64,000 nt of DNA from Trileptium ribeirensis. Lineage: Eukaryota; Nematoda; Enoplea; Enoplida; Thoracostomopsidae. A program made the position numbers and the translations under genes. Below are positions 1 to 11,739 of the stretch, piece after piece. Where the stretch lies: positions 52,143-116,142 of the forward strand of contig JASANE010003531.1 in the NCBI GenBank assembly GCA_030248225.1. The letters are read 5' to 3'. The notes beneath the pieces are model-generated. The model searched no databases and was not told the DNA's origin. It saw only the letters and a list, made by a program, of their open reading frames with translations. Position 1 is the stretch's first letter, and every line of letters starts with the position of its first letter.

Positions 1-1130
1 TTAATAAAAACGTACAAAAATTTATTGGGAATGGACTTTGTGTACGTAATAGTTACAGATGCACATCTGCCTGAGGCTTTGATGTGGATTGCCCCTATTA
101 CGTACGGCTCCTACGATAACCTAAGAACCTAAATCTTTGAGCCTGTCGCAAACGGTCGACCCTTAAAGGAGTCTGGCACCCTGGCCTGGAAGACTGACCA
201 TGTCTATCACATCCTATATCACCGGGCGCTGCCCGTGTGTAGCGAAGCTTCCATGCCTGCACGGCTCGCAGTATGTCCCTCGGGATAGTAAAAACCTGAA
301 AATTATTTTATTATTAGTTATAAATATTATTATTTATTATTCATAATATAAATATATTTAAATATTTTATTTTACTATTTGTTTTGCATCACAATACATT
401 TCGCGATTTCAAGCAATCAATAACGGTTGAAGATATACACATTCATCACATTTTCGCAGACAGACAAGTGTCATACAACAAAACCGCATAAGTTACACTT
501 AAATTTCACAGTGAGATGTTCTTTCCGCTAAAATTATTCTGTTTGTTACAAGTAATAACTATGCTTAACATAGCCATATTTCTAAGCTTTGTGTGATATC
601 CCACAAGTTAGTACATACATACATGCATTGCACGGATCAATGTTTGCAATGGGAGGGGTCTACATTACCAAGCGATGGGCAACATAATGGATTTTGAACT
701 GTTGTTTCAGTGACCACTTTGCATTCGATTAGAACGAGACAGGTATACCCCCACCCCACGACTTAATATTGACACCTGTCAACCTCATTTACTCTAAAAA
801 AACAATCGTGATATTTATAATGCTACAGCATTGATTGTTGTATATAAGAAATTAGTTCATCATTTACATATAAACAAACACCAATATTTTTTATTGTTTT
901 TGAGAAACAATATGCGTCATAAAGTCAACGTTTAAACTTCGAATGTTCATCTTGACCGAAAATACTGACTGCATATTTGTCTTCAAACTCACGCTGTGCC
1001 TATTACATGTATTCTGGTATAAATTGCTTAACATTTGCAATAATGCTTGATATTTAAATCACGGTAATTGATAAAACAAAACCAATAACAATAATATGAC
1101 GGCTTTATAAAAATACGACAGTTGACACAA
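1..1130. other. AT-rich non-coding DNA, no gene seen
   Basis: No reading frame here resembles a known protein. Positions about 300-380 are low-complexity A/T. The first 300 bases are more GC-balanced and could be the tail of a repeat, but nothing else in the window matches them. Confidence 0.6.
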
Positions 1131-1160
1131 ATCCCCCGCTGACCCAAATAATATCCCCGT

Positions 1161-1268
1161 ACCCCCGCATTTGACCTACATAAACCCACCAAGCCTACCC
1201 CCGCATTTGACTTACATAACCGCGCCAAGCCTACCCCCGCATTTGACCTAGATATATCCCGAATTTGA
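1161..1268. repeat. 36-bp minisatellite, three units
   Basis: The core ACCCCCGCATTTGAC begins at 1161, 1197 and 1233, a strict 36-bp period. The units continue with CTACATAA or close variants and then CCAAGCCT. A degenerate fourth unit follows near 1255-1290. The short frame running through it on the minus strand is an accident of the period, not a gene. Confidence 0.85.
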
Positions 1269-1278
1269 CCCAGATATC

Positions 1279-1299
1279 CCCCGCCCCCGCTGGGCGGGG
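1279..1299. other. GC-rich perfect hairpin
   Basis: CCCCGCCC, a 5-base loop CCGCT, then GGGCGGGG form a perfect 8-bp stem directly after the 36-bp minisatellite. The G-run strand could also stack as a quadruplex. No function can be inferred from the sequence alone. Confidence 0.5.
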
Positions 1300-1309
1300 G
1301 GCTTCAAAG

Positions 1310-2185
1310 CAGCTTTTTTTCATCTACTGTAGCCAAACAACTTAAGACAGACTATGTTGCGAAAATAGGATTCATTGACCCTAAATCCATTGAAAGACCA
1401 TGAAATATGCATCCGGACTATAGTTAACCAAAGCATTGTATTCAGGCTTCATAAATACCTTTATCTACGATTCTTAATTCCCTGCACGCAATATATAATC
1501 AGACTAATCAGACGAAAACGCGCTACATACTGGAAATCAGGTTCGTCGGCAGTAAAGCCCTTAAACTACCATGACAAGGCAAAATGCATTCAAGTTGAAC
1601 TCTAGATAGTAAAACCATCGTACCCAGCATGCTTGATAACCTAATACGCACTTACAGTATGGTAAAAACAAGCAATAAAAATAAATTTGAAAAATTACTA
1701 TTTGTTGCAAAGGCTCGACAAACCCATTTTGGGGCCCACAGCAGCCCATGGAGTGGTCTCGCAAAAACTCGAGATCATCAAGGTGGTAGATCTCGATGAG
1801 CAGATTCCGCACAGTGGTCTCCATTTTTCCACTGGGCTCTCCAAATTGGGGAGGACCCCTGGCATTTCTTGATTCCCCCTGGTTCAGAACAGGTCCCCCC
1901 GGTTCATGCCCCCTGGCAAAATTTTGGTCTCAACCGGTTCACCGTTTCTTCGAAATTTTTTTGTTTCCAATCAGTCCAAAGTACATCAAATTTGATCAAA
2001 AGTTGTACTAACATTCCGTTCTAAAGCCAAAAATTTAATCGCTTTTTATATCAACCAAAACCATTTTGGCAGTGTGTCTGGCACGATTTTTAACCGTTTT
2101 TCTTTTGGAAAAATGCCCCCCTGGCAAAATCGGGAACCCTCCAGTTCGGAACTAGAAGGCCCCCTGGCAAAAATTTCTGCGAATG
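1310..2185. other. Non-coding DNA with recurring CCCCCTGGCAAAAT blocks
   Basis: The phrase CCCCTGGCA(A/T) recurs near 1858, 1912, 2117 and 2161, with GGTTC-containing text between. It looks like old interspersed or tandem repeat sequence. The short frames crossing it have no recognisable domain. Confidence 0.5.
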
Positions 2186-2189
2186 GAGA

Positions 2190-2465
2190 GACCAGTTCTA
2201 TGCGCTTGTATCACGAGATATGGGCTGGAAAACACTGTTATTTGAATGGTAAGATTAGGCAAATAACCCTTAAAAACTTGTTTTTGCCAAGTTGACCTGT
2301 TCGCATTGAATTAAATGGCACGTCGTCATAACTTTTACTATCGAACAAAAATTTGTCGAAATCTGTACAATCGAAATTGGGCTATGAATGATAGCCACAG
2401 ATGAAAAGAAGGAATTTTCACGATTTTAGGCTAGCGCCTTCAGTGGAAACTCCGCTTTAGTAAAA
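2190..2465 (-). repeat. Interspersed repeat family Y, copy 1 (minus orientation)
   Basis: The reverse complement aligns with 51,515-51,835 and 52,925-53,235. Shared blocks include TTTTTGTTCGATAG, AGTGATGACGACGTG (variants), TTTTAAGGGTT and TTTGCCAA, in the same order. No terminal repeats or coding capacity are obvious, so the class is unknown. Confidence 0.7.
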
Positions 2466-2469
2466 ACAT

Positions 2470-3635
2470 AAAAAAAGCCTAGCACACTAGCCTACAAGTT
2501 CGGAAAGGCCAAATGGCCACTAACGCGAACATAACGTCCACCAGTACAAATAAACGTATACAAATGATATTACAAAAACGGTCCTTCTGAAGCGAGGACG
2601 GGTTCCACCACCTTTTCAGGTATAGCCCATATAGTCTCTGCAGCCCCAATCATCTCTCACCGCTAAAAGAGATCTCTTCTAGATCAGTGTTGCCCCAATT
2701 CCAGGATAGCCTCCAAATCATGCTAAATTATTTTTCTTTTCGTTTGGGGTTTTTGGGGTATATATTCTTTTTTTTGATAAATTTTTCCCCAAAATCTTCA
2801 CTTAATATCGTCTACCTCCTTCCCCCATAAGTCAGTTTTCCTTTCTTTCCAATGGTTTCAGGGCTCTATGTCCTTAAGAGGGTTCAGGAGGGGCCCTAAA
2901 TTTTGGGGTCGAAATTTTTTTAAAAAAATATGGATTTAGGTTTTTTCACAGTTTTAACCATAGCTTTTGATTAGGTGGACCGATTTGGCTCAAAATGGTG
3001 TATATTATAGAAAACGCAATGGCCTATCTAAAAGAATGTGAGAAGCCTCAATAGGTTTTCCTGATAATAAGATATGGAGTCAGATATTGGGGATTTAGGC
3101 GAAAATGGATATTTTGAGATTTGGTTAGATATGTTTGCGGCATTGAGGCGTAATGTTTGGTGGAATAATAACTTAGGCTTAGTCTCAGCCTAAGCCTTCG
3201 ATTTAGTATCTTTTCAGATATTATATTTGAAATATGGCTACCCGCGGTAGCCCAAACAATAATAAATATAATATTATTGCACCAGATAATGTTATCGGGC
3301 AACATAAAATTAGAGTTTAATGTAAAATTTGTTGACGTTTGTGAATAACGGTAAATTATGATAGTACTATTGAATAATTGGCTAAACTGGGGTTATTTAG
3401 TAATAGTTATACATGCAATTGTAGGTACCCTTGTTATCTGGCAACGACTGTTATTATGGTGCGTCAGGACAATTTAGAACGGCGGTGTTCTGACAGTTAG
3501 ACCTGTCGAAAGAAATATTCAATTCGTATTAATTCTTTCTTTTTAATCATAAAATGCCTCTTGATAAAAGTCTTCAAATTATGGTCGGTTTGATCAAAAA
3601 TTCAATGAGCGGTTTTGTTGTGGATGAAGTTGGCA
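2470..3635. other. Non-coding DNA, no gene seen
   Basis: Nothing recognisable is coded here. A small inverted repeat lies near 3173-3195 (CTTAGGCT, 7-nt loop, AGCCTAAG). A 22-bp direct duplication beginning GTGGATGAAGTTG occurs near 3620 and 3650, just before the Merlin remnant. Confidence 0.5.
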
Positions 3636-3639
3636 TTTA

Positions 3640-4125
3640 ACTTAACATGTGGATGAAGTTGACATTTAACAAGTGGTATGTAACTGGTACAATTATTGTG
3701 GGGATATATCTGTGGTTTATCGGGACAATTGGCAAGATCTTATGCTGGGATGTCCATTGCTTGACATTGAAATTGACGAGTCAATGTTTATTCAACGAAA
3801 ATTTAATCGTGGGGTACCACAACGAAAACACGGCTGGGCGGTGAGAATGCTGGAACGCGGTACACAAAGGTGTATACTTTTCCGGGTTCCGGCGACAACT
3901 ATTCGCGTTATCACGCGCTTAATTTGTTAGCATGTCCGACCAAGAACTCGTGTACTCACCAATATCTTAGTTACATATATCCATGGGTTTGTCAGATAGC
4001 CGAGAGGATTGTTGGAAACATACATGGCAGAATTTGTGTGGCGTCAGCAGTTTGCTGCTTATCCATTTTGGGTTGTGGTTTATCAAATCCGGAAGATGTA
4101 TCGGGTTTAAGATATAAAATGTAAA
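3640..4125 (+). pseudogene. Merlin / IS1595 (ISXO2-like) transposase remnant
   Basis: The frame around 3673-3930 begins with a segment like the pre-catalytic WYN..C..D region of Merlin transposases. It continues with a block of the form DIEIDESMF..RKFNRG that matches the first acidic catalytic motif and the residues after it. Then comes W..RMLERGTQRCILFRVP, the usual strand after the motif. After a jump to another frame, the C-terminal signature AEFVWRQQF is readable near 4020-4060. The segment between, which should hold the second acidic residue and the HH/N motif, is missing or scrambled. This is therefore a dead fragment with at least one frameshift and an internal loss. The family assignment rests on motif order. 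I could not identify terminal inverted repeats. Confidence 0.8.
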
Positions 4126-4129
4126 AGCA

Positions 4130-5090
4130 TTTTAATGTGTTTAGTCGTTTTACATAATTCATCACTATGTGGTTTAATTGAGTGAAAATTAATACTATTA
4201 GACTGCTCGTCGAGCTGCGCTAAAGCTTATTGCTGGTCGAAATTCAGAAAGCGATTTTTAACGTACATTGGTGTTGAGTCAAATAATCGAAAAAAAATTT
4301 CTTAAAAAGGTCATAATGAGTACCATTGAACTTAGCTCGTGGCGATGAGTCCAAATAAACCCAAAATTTCGCTGTAGGACGATTCCCTGATTTCCCGACA
4401 CCTGCTTCAGCAGTGCCCAAAAACTACTTAAATCCCCAGTTTCACAGGCACAACAATAATTTTTTGCACTTGCAGCTTTGAAATCTCCGGTTTTTTCTCA
4501 GATCCCCAGTGCTGGTCACCCTACGTATAGTAAACTTAAAAAATTAAAGTAACTTACAGTGGCTAATGGCCATGCTCCATAAGGCACACCACAGACATGT
4601 TCAAAGTCCGTCAAACCGGAGGACTGAAGAAGATTATACGCTTGGACTGCAGCGGAACTCTGAAATTTATAATACAATATAATTATGTTTCAGATTCACG
4701 TCTTGCTAAGCAGTTCTATGGGTAGACATAAAATTTGCATCCTTTCATTCATGTGTCTTGCTATCGTTTGTGTATCATCACAATATAAGCATTAAACCTC
4801 AAAATCTATGTATATCATTAAAACTATCAAATAAAAATGTAGGACATAATGCTTCTGCTTTGTATCTGCCGTATCAGAAATATTCGATATTAAAAAAATG
4901 TTCATCAGACGAATATCTAGCGACACATTATACCACGCATATGATCAGAAATCCAAAGTATGGTAATGCATTTGACAACAGATGCGGCATCCTAGTGGCA
5001 GTGAGTAACCTGAATTCCGGTTGTCAATAATTTTTGTCGGAATCAAAGTTCCTGTCTCATGCCTTCTGAATATCGGTAGGGCGAATATAG
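4130..5090. other. Non-coding DNA, no gene seen
   Basis: No frame has recognisable domains. The open frame near 4758-5030 starts without a credible upstream signal and resembles nothing I know. A hammerhead-like fragment near 4338 was considered and rejected. Confidence 0.5.
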
Positions 5091-5099
5091 AAACTTGAT

Positions 5100-5450
5100 G
5101 ACTACAAAATGAGCCCAATTTGACTCTGATATCTACACCAGTTGTTGAGTTACAGTAAGTAGCGTGATTTATTGGAACCGTTCATGACCCGAACCGAGAT
5201 CCTCTGGTTTGGTATTTCGGGGGAAGATGTTAGAATCGGGCTTCGCGCCTAATTAAAGGATATAATCAGAGATTTCAAGCTTTCAATGAGCCATTGCTCG
5301 AATCAATTCGCAAAGCCGAAGTTGAGTTATGCATGTCACTCATAAAAACCCAGAATGATATCATCCAGATTTACATCTGTGGCCAGTGAGAATTCTTCGC
5401 TTCGCTCGTTTTACTCAGTCACTCAGAATTCAACATGCAATATATTATAG
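5100..5450 (+). repeat. Interspersed repeat family X, copy 1
   Basis: It shares ordered blocks with 12,250-12,400, 12,945-13,240 and 13,310-13,570. These are TTGAGTTACA, CGTGATTT, GACCCGAACCGAG, GAAGATGTTAGAAT, GGGCTTCGCGCCTAA, ATGAGCCATTGC and a terminal TTCTTCGCTTCGCTCG. Upstream text such as CTACAAAATGAGCCCAA also recurs in the ~176-bp array at 12-13 kb, so the two are related. The class is unknown. Confidence 0.75.
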
Positions 5451-5812
5451 CGGTTATGTCGACATTGTGGCGAACTTAGCCAACGGCAATTAATATCGAA
5501 TACGCCAACGTTCAGCTTGTCAAATTGTTCCTAATGCTAATGTTGGAGGAAACATAGTCACGTTGCAGAAATAGCTGTCCTCTTTTCTCTGAATGTTTAC
5601 ACTTTTTCGCTTTCTCAAAACTAAAGACATGTAAATGATTTTACACTCATGACAGTAAAGCTAACTTAATTGGAAGTTGCTTCCATATGTCACAACTTAT
5701 ACATATGACATGACCACGGAGTAACCGGAATAATATAGTAAATAATGAACCGCCTCCACGTTGAGGGGAACAACAAGTAGATCCTGTATCTTCGGAAGAC
5801 AATGATCAAGAT

Positions 5813-7018
5813 ATGCGAGAACTTCGGAACTCGACAGATAATCTCCATCTCGACTGGGCAAAGGCAGTGGAGGAAGGGGCGCCTAGCGCCACCAAGTCGG
5901 ACGGAGTCGGGACTAGCCTTTCCAAATCAGATAAGGAAGAAGGGGCGCTGAGGGCTACCAAGTCTGACGGAGTCGGGACTCGCTTTTCCAAATCAGATAA
6001 CGAAGAAGGGCGCTGAGCGCTACCAAGTCTTCTCAAATTAACTCACTTATAGACGACTCTTCGGCAGAACAGGCGTATGCCACTTTGTCTTCCGAGGATC
6101 ACGCATCAAGTACTTTTTAGTGACACTCTCGGCTGCACGCCGTTTTGCGACTGCAATGGCCGAGAAGTTTATTGAGGCTAAAGGGGGATTTGAAGAATCC
6201 CTCCAATGCGGATGTTAGAGTCTGTGGGGGGAAGAAGAAATCCCGCTCGGAAATTCGAAAGATTGTTAAACTTGAAGGCTACAAAAAGCTTGAGATCGAT
6301 AGGCTGCTAAGGAAATGCCTCCTTCACAGCCCGCAGTATAATCTAACGTTTCAGTAACGCTGGCGGCTAGTCATACTGCTGCTCAGGTAAGCAACAAACG
6401 AGCTAAGGATATTACTGGTGACACTCCAGAAGCAAAACGCAGCTATAAGGATTTTGCGCTGAAAGCCTTACAACTAGTGATTGTTGCTTGCGGCGATCAT
6501 GACAAGGATCTTTAGTCATGAAGAAGTCGACCAGATTAGAGAAGGTACTATTGAAGCCATTTATGACGCTTCCAGCAGTAATCTGACCAGATTTGAAGAT
6601 TCTGGTGTCTGGGCCGATCAGCTGTTAATCACGCTTGCAAGCGAAGCTTCACGTGACTGGCTGAAAGAAACTGTCAAGAAACTTGATGTGAAAGATGGAG
6701 TATCCCTTGAGGCCATCTGCAAATCAGAGTTAGACAATTGTCGAATTTACATCGTTGTTCCTTATCCTAGACAAAAAGATTACACAGCTGAACTGGTTCT
6801 CAGTCGTCCGCAGAATCAGAATCGAGAAATTGATCTCGAAGGGTGGTATCCTATACGGACTTGGTCTAAGGACAAAAGCTTACAGGTGGTTGTAGGAATT
6901 CCAATATCAAGTCGGCAAGCGCTTAAAAACTTGGTTGACGACAAGCCCTACTTTGAGTTGTCGAGACCCCAAATACGTGATTCTGACCCTGTTGTTGATA
7001 AAGTTAAATATATTAGAT
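5813..7018 (+). pseudogene. LINE ORF1 with 21-residue repeats and DUF4780-like domain
   Basis: The first part (5813-6016) codes a hydrophilic stretch with two and a half copies of a 21-residue unit containing TKSDGVGT and SKSD.EEGA. It then breaks, and fragments continue in other frames to about 6480. The last part (6499-7018) is open for about 173 codons from an ATG. It carries SHEEVDQIREG, WLKETVKKL and repeated tryptophan/VGI blocks, resembling the DUF4780 domain found beside retroelement endonucleases in invertebrates. ORF1 products usually bind element RNA. The stop at 7018 is followed closely by the endonuclease region. Confidence 0.65.
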
Positions 7019-7019
7019 G

Positions 7020-7690
7020 ATTGCGGTAGAAGTTATTAACTCTATTGAAGCTATTCAGATAAATCTTCAGCACTCGGAACGTCGAAACAGCTACTGCAGC
7101 TTTGAAGAACTTCTTGAAAACAAAGAATTCTATAGCCTTGATTTAAGAACCATATTGTTGGAATAAGAGTGTAGCGGGACTGTCCCTAAAGGTGTACAAC
7201 GTGGTAGCCAATACGGGAGGAAAGCGGATAAGAAGCTGCGTAGTTGTCCCCGAAACCTGGTATGGCGGGGGATAAATGAATTAATTCGTGATGACTCAGT
7301 TGCCATCGAAATAACGGTAAGAAAAAACTGTGTGTTAATCCAATTGTTATTGCATCTGTGTATACTCCTTTCATGCATAATGAAGATCCACCTACTGTGA
7401 ACATAGTTGAATATTGTTCAAGCAACAGACTAAAGTTGATTATAAGTTGTGACGCAAACTCCCATCATACTTCGTGGGGAAGTACCAAAACAAATAAACA
7501 TGGCGAAGCATTGCTTGAGTATTTCGTTTCGGAGAATTTAAGCTTCTAGAATACAGGCTGTACACCTAGCTTTTTCACAAGTAGATCTGAAGTGGTAGAT
7601 ATCACCGTTACAAACAAGCGGCTGATAATATTCATCAATGGGAAGTACTAGACACAGAAAGTTTATCTGACCATAGATACATTGGGTTTA
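7020..7690 (+). pseudogene. LINE apurinic-like endonuclease domain, broken
   Basis: The best block, near 7350-7550, reads ..YTPFMHNEDPPT.. and ISCDANSHHTSWGST, followed by GEALLEY. This is the central exonuclease-endonuclease-phosphatase signature of Jockey/I-type elements, with the expected D-A-N and HH-W-GS residues. A downstream fragment (SEVVDITVTN) is the motif that ends the domain. At least three frameshifts or stops separate the pieces. In an intact element this enzyme nicks the target DNA to prime reverse transcription. Confidence 0.7.
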
Positions 7691-7788
7691 AGGTAAGAAG
7701 TAATTTTGTTAAAAATAATACGATCAACCCCAGGAGAATCCAAAAAGACCCCTACGAAGCTTATTCAATTAGCAACGTAGACTCGAAT

Positions 7789-9360
7789 ATGTGTAGAGAG
7801 GATGAAATGGATACAGCATTTACTTTATTAGAGTCCGCCATCTTGGCTTCAGTGAAAGCTTCAATCACACATGGAAGAAGTCAAACCATTAACAGGTCAC
7901 CATGGTTGAATCCATATTTGACAACTTTACAGGAGAAATGTCGAACGGCGTTGAAAAATTCTTTACGTTACAGGACTGAAACTTTATGGGAACAGTATAA
8001 AGCGTTGCACAATAGGTACAAACGTGCTATCAAAAAAGCCAAACGAAATTCATGGCGAGAGTTACCCATACAATTCGTGGTGCTCCAGAAAATGATAGAT
8101 TATATCAAATTTTAGCTAGGAATTATAGATCTTTTACAGAATCACTAGCTAAACCAGATGGCACCTACATCAAAAGTGATGAAGAAACCTTAGACCTATT
8201 GTTAAATGTGCATTTTCCAGATTGCATGAGTGGTCTACTGAATGTCTCAACACGTAGAGTCAACCGCAACAGTGAATCTGCTGGTGACATAGTGAATACC
8301 ATTGTAACCCAGAAAACAGTTCGATTGGCGTTTATCTCGTTCAACCCGTACAGAGTACGGGGTCCAGACGAGATTTATCCTCGATACCTGCAAATCGGTA
8401 GCGAGATACTCAGTCCAATTTATGTTGCTTTGTATCGGATCAGTTTGAAATCTGGATATATTCTGTTTCTTGGCGAAGAAACAATGTGATTTTCATTCCG
8501 AAGCTGGCAAAAAACTGATTATGCGGCAGCGAAATCACCGAGATCTATCAGCCTCAGCTCTTTTGCACTAAAAGGACTACAACGAATTATTGACAGATAT
8601 GTACGTGATACAGAACCTGTAAATGAAAGGCAGTATGCTTATCAGTCGGGGAAATCGGCTATCACGGCATTGCATCATTTAGTATCGGAAATAGAATCAT
8701 ATATGAAGAAACAACACCTCGGTCTAGGAATATCTCTAGATATCGGTGAAGCTTTTGATGTGAACTTCCAATCTTTTAAAATAGCATTACACAGATTCAA
8801 ATTTGGTAAATATCAAAATAGATTATGAATCTGTTATCTGGAAGAATGGTTACAGCTAAGCAAGGGAAGACAGAACGTTGTGTGCCACTGAGTAGGGGGT
8901 GTCCACAAGGTGGTTACTATCCCGGCTCATATGGTGTCTAGTAATAGACAGTCTGATTCGAGAGCTTTTCGTGTCATGATTACGCAGATGATATAGGAAT
9001 ACTTTACTTTGGAATCCAACAAGCTATAGTAGCGAGGAGGGCAAACACTCCTCTCAAAGTTGTCGCCATTTGGTGTACCAGACATGGACTGAGAACACAC
9101 CCTACAAAGAGCAAAATTTTTAATATTTAGCAGAAGAAGGATAGCCCCCATAGTTCCTGACGTGGGGATTGGTAGCGAAACAATCCCCGTTTTCGAAGCG
9201 GTGAAATATCTAGGTGCAATCCTCGATAGTAGACTACTTTTCAGAGCTCACATAGAGTCGCTTAGTATGAAGTGCGTTACCTCACTTATGCAGTGCGGAA
9301 GGATTATTGTAAATGATTGGGGCTGCCGCCCGTCAACGATTCTATGCAAGTATGACTAAG
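7789..9360 (+). pseudogene. LINE reverse transcriptase, broken
   Basis: The segment 7789-8115 (NRSPWLNP...Y.ALHNRYKRAIKKAKR) is the linker that precedes RT in this group. Around 8340-8420 comes the motif GPDEI.PRYL. Near 8530-8770 there are RSISLSSF.LKGLQRIIDR, YQSGKSA..ALHHL and LDIGEAFDV, corresponding to RT motifs 1-3 (normally LDIEGAFD). DYADDIG is recognisable only through a frame change near 8975-8995. The segment 9162-9359 (GIGSETIPVF..VKYLGAILDS) is the thumb-proximal motif. It is inactivated by many frame breaks. Confidence 0.75.
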
Positions 9361-9719
9361 TTATTTTTCATATAGGGTGGTTTATGCAAGCTTGATCTGG
9401 TAGCATCAAGCTATGAAGGCAAGAAACGCAAGATTACTGACAAAAGTACAGAGACTGGCTCTCTTGTATGGCTCGGGGGCACAGCGATCAACAGCACAAT
9501 CATCGCTAGATAGCATTTTCAATAGATTGATAGCAGTGTTGATGAAATAGTTTTAAAAGAAGCTGCTTTGAGTTATATATGCAAGACTGAATGCCTGTGG
9601 ACTATGGAAAGGGTCGCCTATACATGTACATATTGTCGCTGTAACAGAACAACGGCTGCCCGAAATCATGTTGCCGACAGAGTTTATCAGCAAAAGACAC
9701 ATAGGTTTCTGAAATTGGT

Positions 9720-10601
9720 CTACTCAGCTGCAATGAGAAACATCATTAGAAGCGGATTATGTATGTTACACGGATGGCTCCCGAACTGAGACTGTTGTCG
9801 AAACGAACCGCGGGCCAGGCGAAGGAATATATATTGAAAACACCATAATGATTCGTGTCCCACTAGGCCAATAGCCGTCTGTATACCAAATAGACATCTA
9901 TGCGATAGATACCACTGTCTCTTATCTGAGAGGGATAGGATTGAAAATGAAGAGAATACTTAGTAAAATTGACAGTCAAGCAGCTATAAACGCCCTTGAG
10001 AGATGCTGGACAAACTATAAGATCACAGAGCTTTGTTTCCAAAACTTGACAAAGTTATCGGAAACAAACAGCGTCTCCCCATTCAATGGACTAAAGGTCA
10101 TTCTGGAAACCCAGGCAATGATAAACCATATGAATTGGTCAGGAAGGGAGCACAAGGAAGGCTCAGAGGACCAGAACCCTCAATAGGTGCACCTCATCGG
10201 TTGCTGGGAGGAAGCTAGATGAATGGTGCTCAAATAGAACTGCTCATCAATGGTCAAGTCAGAATGGGTGTAGAATCACCAAGTTGTTTCTTCTGCACAT
10301 AGATGCTCAAGCTACTTCGTACATCATCAAACTTTGTAGACGGCGAGTCAGGCTCTTAGTGCAATTAATGACAGGTCATTGTTTACTAAATTATCACCAA
10401 GCAAAGATAGGCAGATCTGACTCAAGCGTTTGTGGACATTACGGACTGGAGGAAGAGAATGTGGAACATTTCGTTATGAAATGTGCGGTTTTTAATGAAA
10501 AACGCAAGGAAATTTATGGTTCAGAGAATCTAGGGAGGATCTGCAAGGACCTTAAGAAGCTTTGCAGATACATAGTTGAAACCGAAAGGTTCGAGAATTG
10601 A
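9720..10601 (+). pseudogene. LINE RNase H and C-terminal Cys/His segment, broken
   Basis: A frame near 9760-9800 reads ..YVTDGSRTE, corresponding to the first acidic motif of retroelement RNase H (YTDGS). Near 9965-10,000 there is SKIDSQAAINAL, corresponding to the later catalytic-aspartate motif (SDSQAAL..). The 105-codon segment 10,287-10,601 carries LLVQLMTGHCLLNYH followed by C..Y.LEEENVEHF...C, the usual end of I/R1-type polyproteins. Intermediate parts are shifted or lost. Confidence 0.7.
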
Positions 10602-11739
10602 CGTTAAGTTACTAAGAGAGGCTGTGTAACTGACTATACTGTTGTGTCCACACACCTAGAGGTCTCAAAATACATAATCTCTCTCTCTCAGCAATTTACC
10701 TTATGAAACGGAAGTAAGGCGCGTAATTTCAGCAGCAATTTTTCATCTTCACCTGCAGGAGTTTAACAAAACAACGCCAAGTCGATGCTTGTAGCAGCTA
10801 TATTGCACATTCAGAAGTGTGCGGGGTATGTTCGAATTAAACCGGTGCAGCTCGGTAAAAGACTATGGATTACATGGAAGTACTTAGCGTAAGCTTGGCT
10901 AACAGAAATTGCGTCAAGGACCTGCCACTGCGCCTGTAATCTTTGTAAAGCAGTCTATATATATATTGAAGTAAAGTAACGTTATCTGCAAAGCAGCCAG
11001 GAACTACTTTTTTTCAATGAACTGTATTTATTGAAACTGTGCGAGTAGTATCACAGTTTGTCTTATTTATAGCATTCTGATTAGAAAGTTATTATCATTA
11101 CCATCTAACTGACGGGCACTGTTTGCCCAACGCTAGCCTAAACAGTGTCTCTGACCACTAATCAGAAAATTACTTTCTATTATTTTCTCTTAGAACCATA
11201 TAATCCAATAATTTCAAGTTTCTTACAGAAAAACATGCAACAAATGTATGTGTAGTAAAAGAGAAGCGCTGGAGACAGAGCGAAAGTGTTTATTCTACGC
11301 TCCATGCGTTGTAAGCACATTCAGTTAGACGCAGTATAAGCAAGTGTGTATAGTGGAAGGAATTTTTTGCTCTGGGTGTCAAAAACCGACATGTTGATAG
11401 ATCAATAAATATTATTAGCTTCCTCAGTCTATTTAAAGTTTCAGAAAGGCAATAATGTAATCGCAATACATTAAGTTTAATGTAAAAGTTATTTTTAATA
11501 CATTTTAAGTCCACTGTGCCTTCATTCCGTTTTCATTTGTGTTACTAAATATAAGTTTCGGAGACCAGGTTCCGGTTCCGGATCCGGTTTAAATGGACGG
11601 TTCCGGATATTCCCTGGACAAGACATAGCCGTGTATCTATATGAATGGTAATTTCGTGAAATTGTAAAAATAAAAAAGACATATAAATACGGAGGTTAAC
11701 AGCAGCAGTCGACGTCGGTCGAAACTATGTTAATGGAAA

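Larger units (their letters stand above)
5732..10685 (+). mobile_element. I/Jockey-type non-LTR retrotransposon (LINE), degenerate
   Basis: It reads in order as ORF1 with a repetitive linker and a DUF4780-like part, endonuclease, reverse transcriptase, RNase H and a C-terminal Cys/His region, all on the plus strand. This domain order fits the I/Jockey/R1 group of non-LTR elements, and RNase H favours an I- or R1/Loa-like member. Many frameshifts and stops make it inactive. The 3' end near 10,680 runs into CTCTCTCTCTC, then hAT sequence resumes. It is nested in hAT copy 1 and is therefore younger than that insertion. Confidence 0.8.
5715..11616 (+). mobile_element. hAT-like non-autonomous element, copy 1, split by a LINE
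   Basis: The left end CACGGAGTAACCGGAAT (5715) is a one-base variant of the CAGGGAGTAACCGGAAT end in the other copies. The right end, GTTCCGGATCCGG...ATTCCCTG, closes at 11,616. The flanks are GACATGAC (5707-5714) and GACAAGAC (11,617-11,624), a 7/8 match to an 8-bp target duplication. Between them lies a LINE of about 5 kb. The element body resumes near 10,686 at the position corresponding to ~200 bp into other copies, so about 200 bp of the left part is missing. Terminal CAGGG and 8-bp duplications are hallmarks of the hAT superfamily. No transposase is present. Confidence 0.8.

Noticed and set aside
1161..1268. CRISPR-like array
   Set aside because: The units are contiguous and have no spacers, and the genome is eukaryotic. 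It is a minisatellite.
4336..4400. Hammerhead-ribozyme-like text (GCGATGAGTCC ... GGACGATT)
   Set aside because: The helix II halves GTCC/GGAC are present, but the core is wrong at both sides (GCGATGA for CTGATGA, GATT for GAAA) and no helix I or III pairing is evident.
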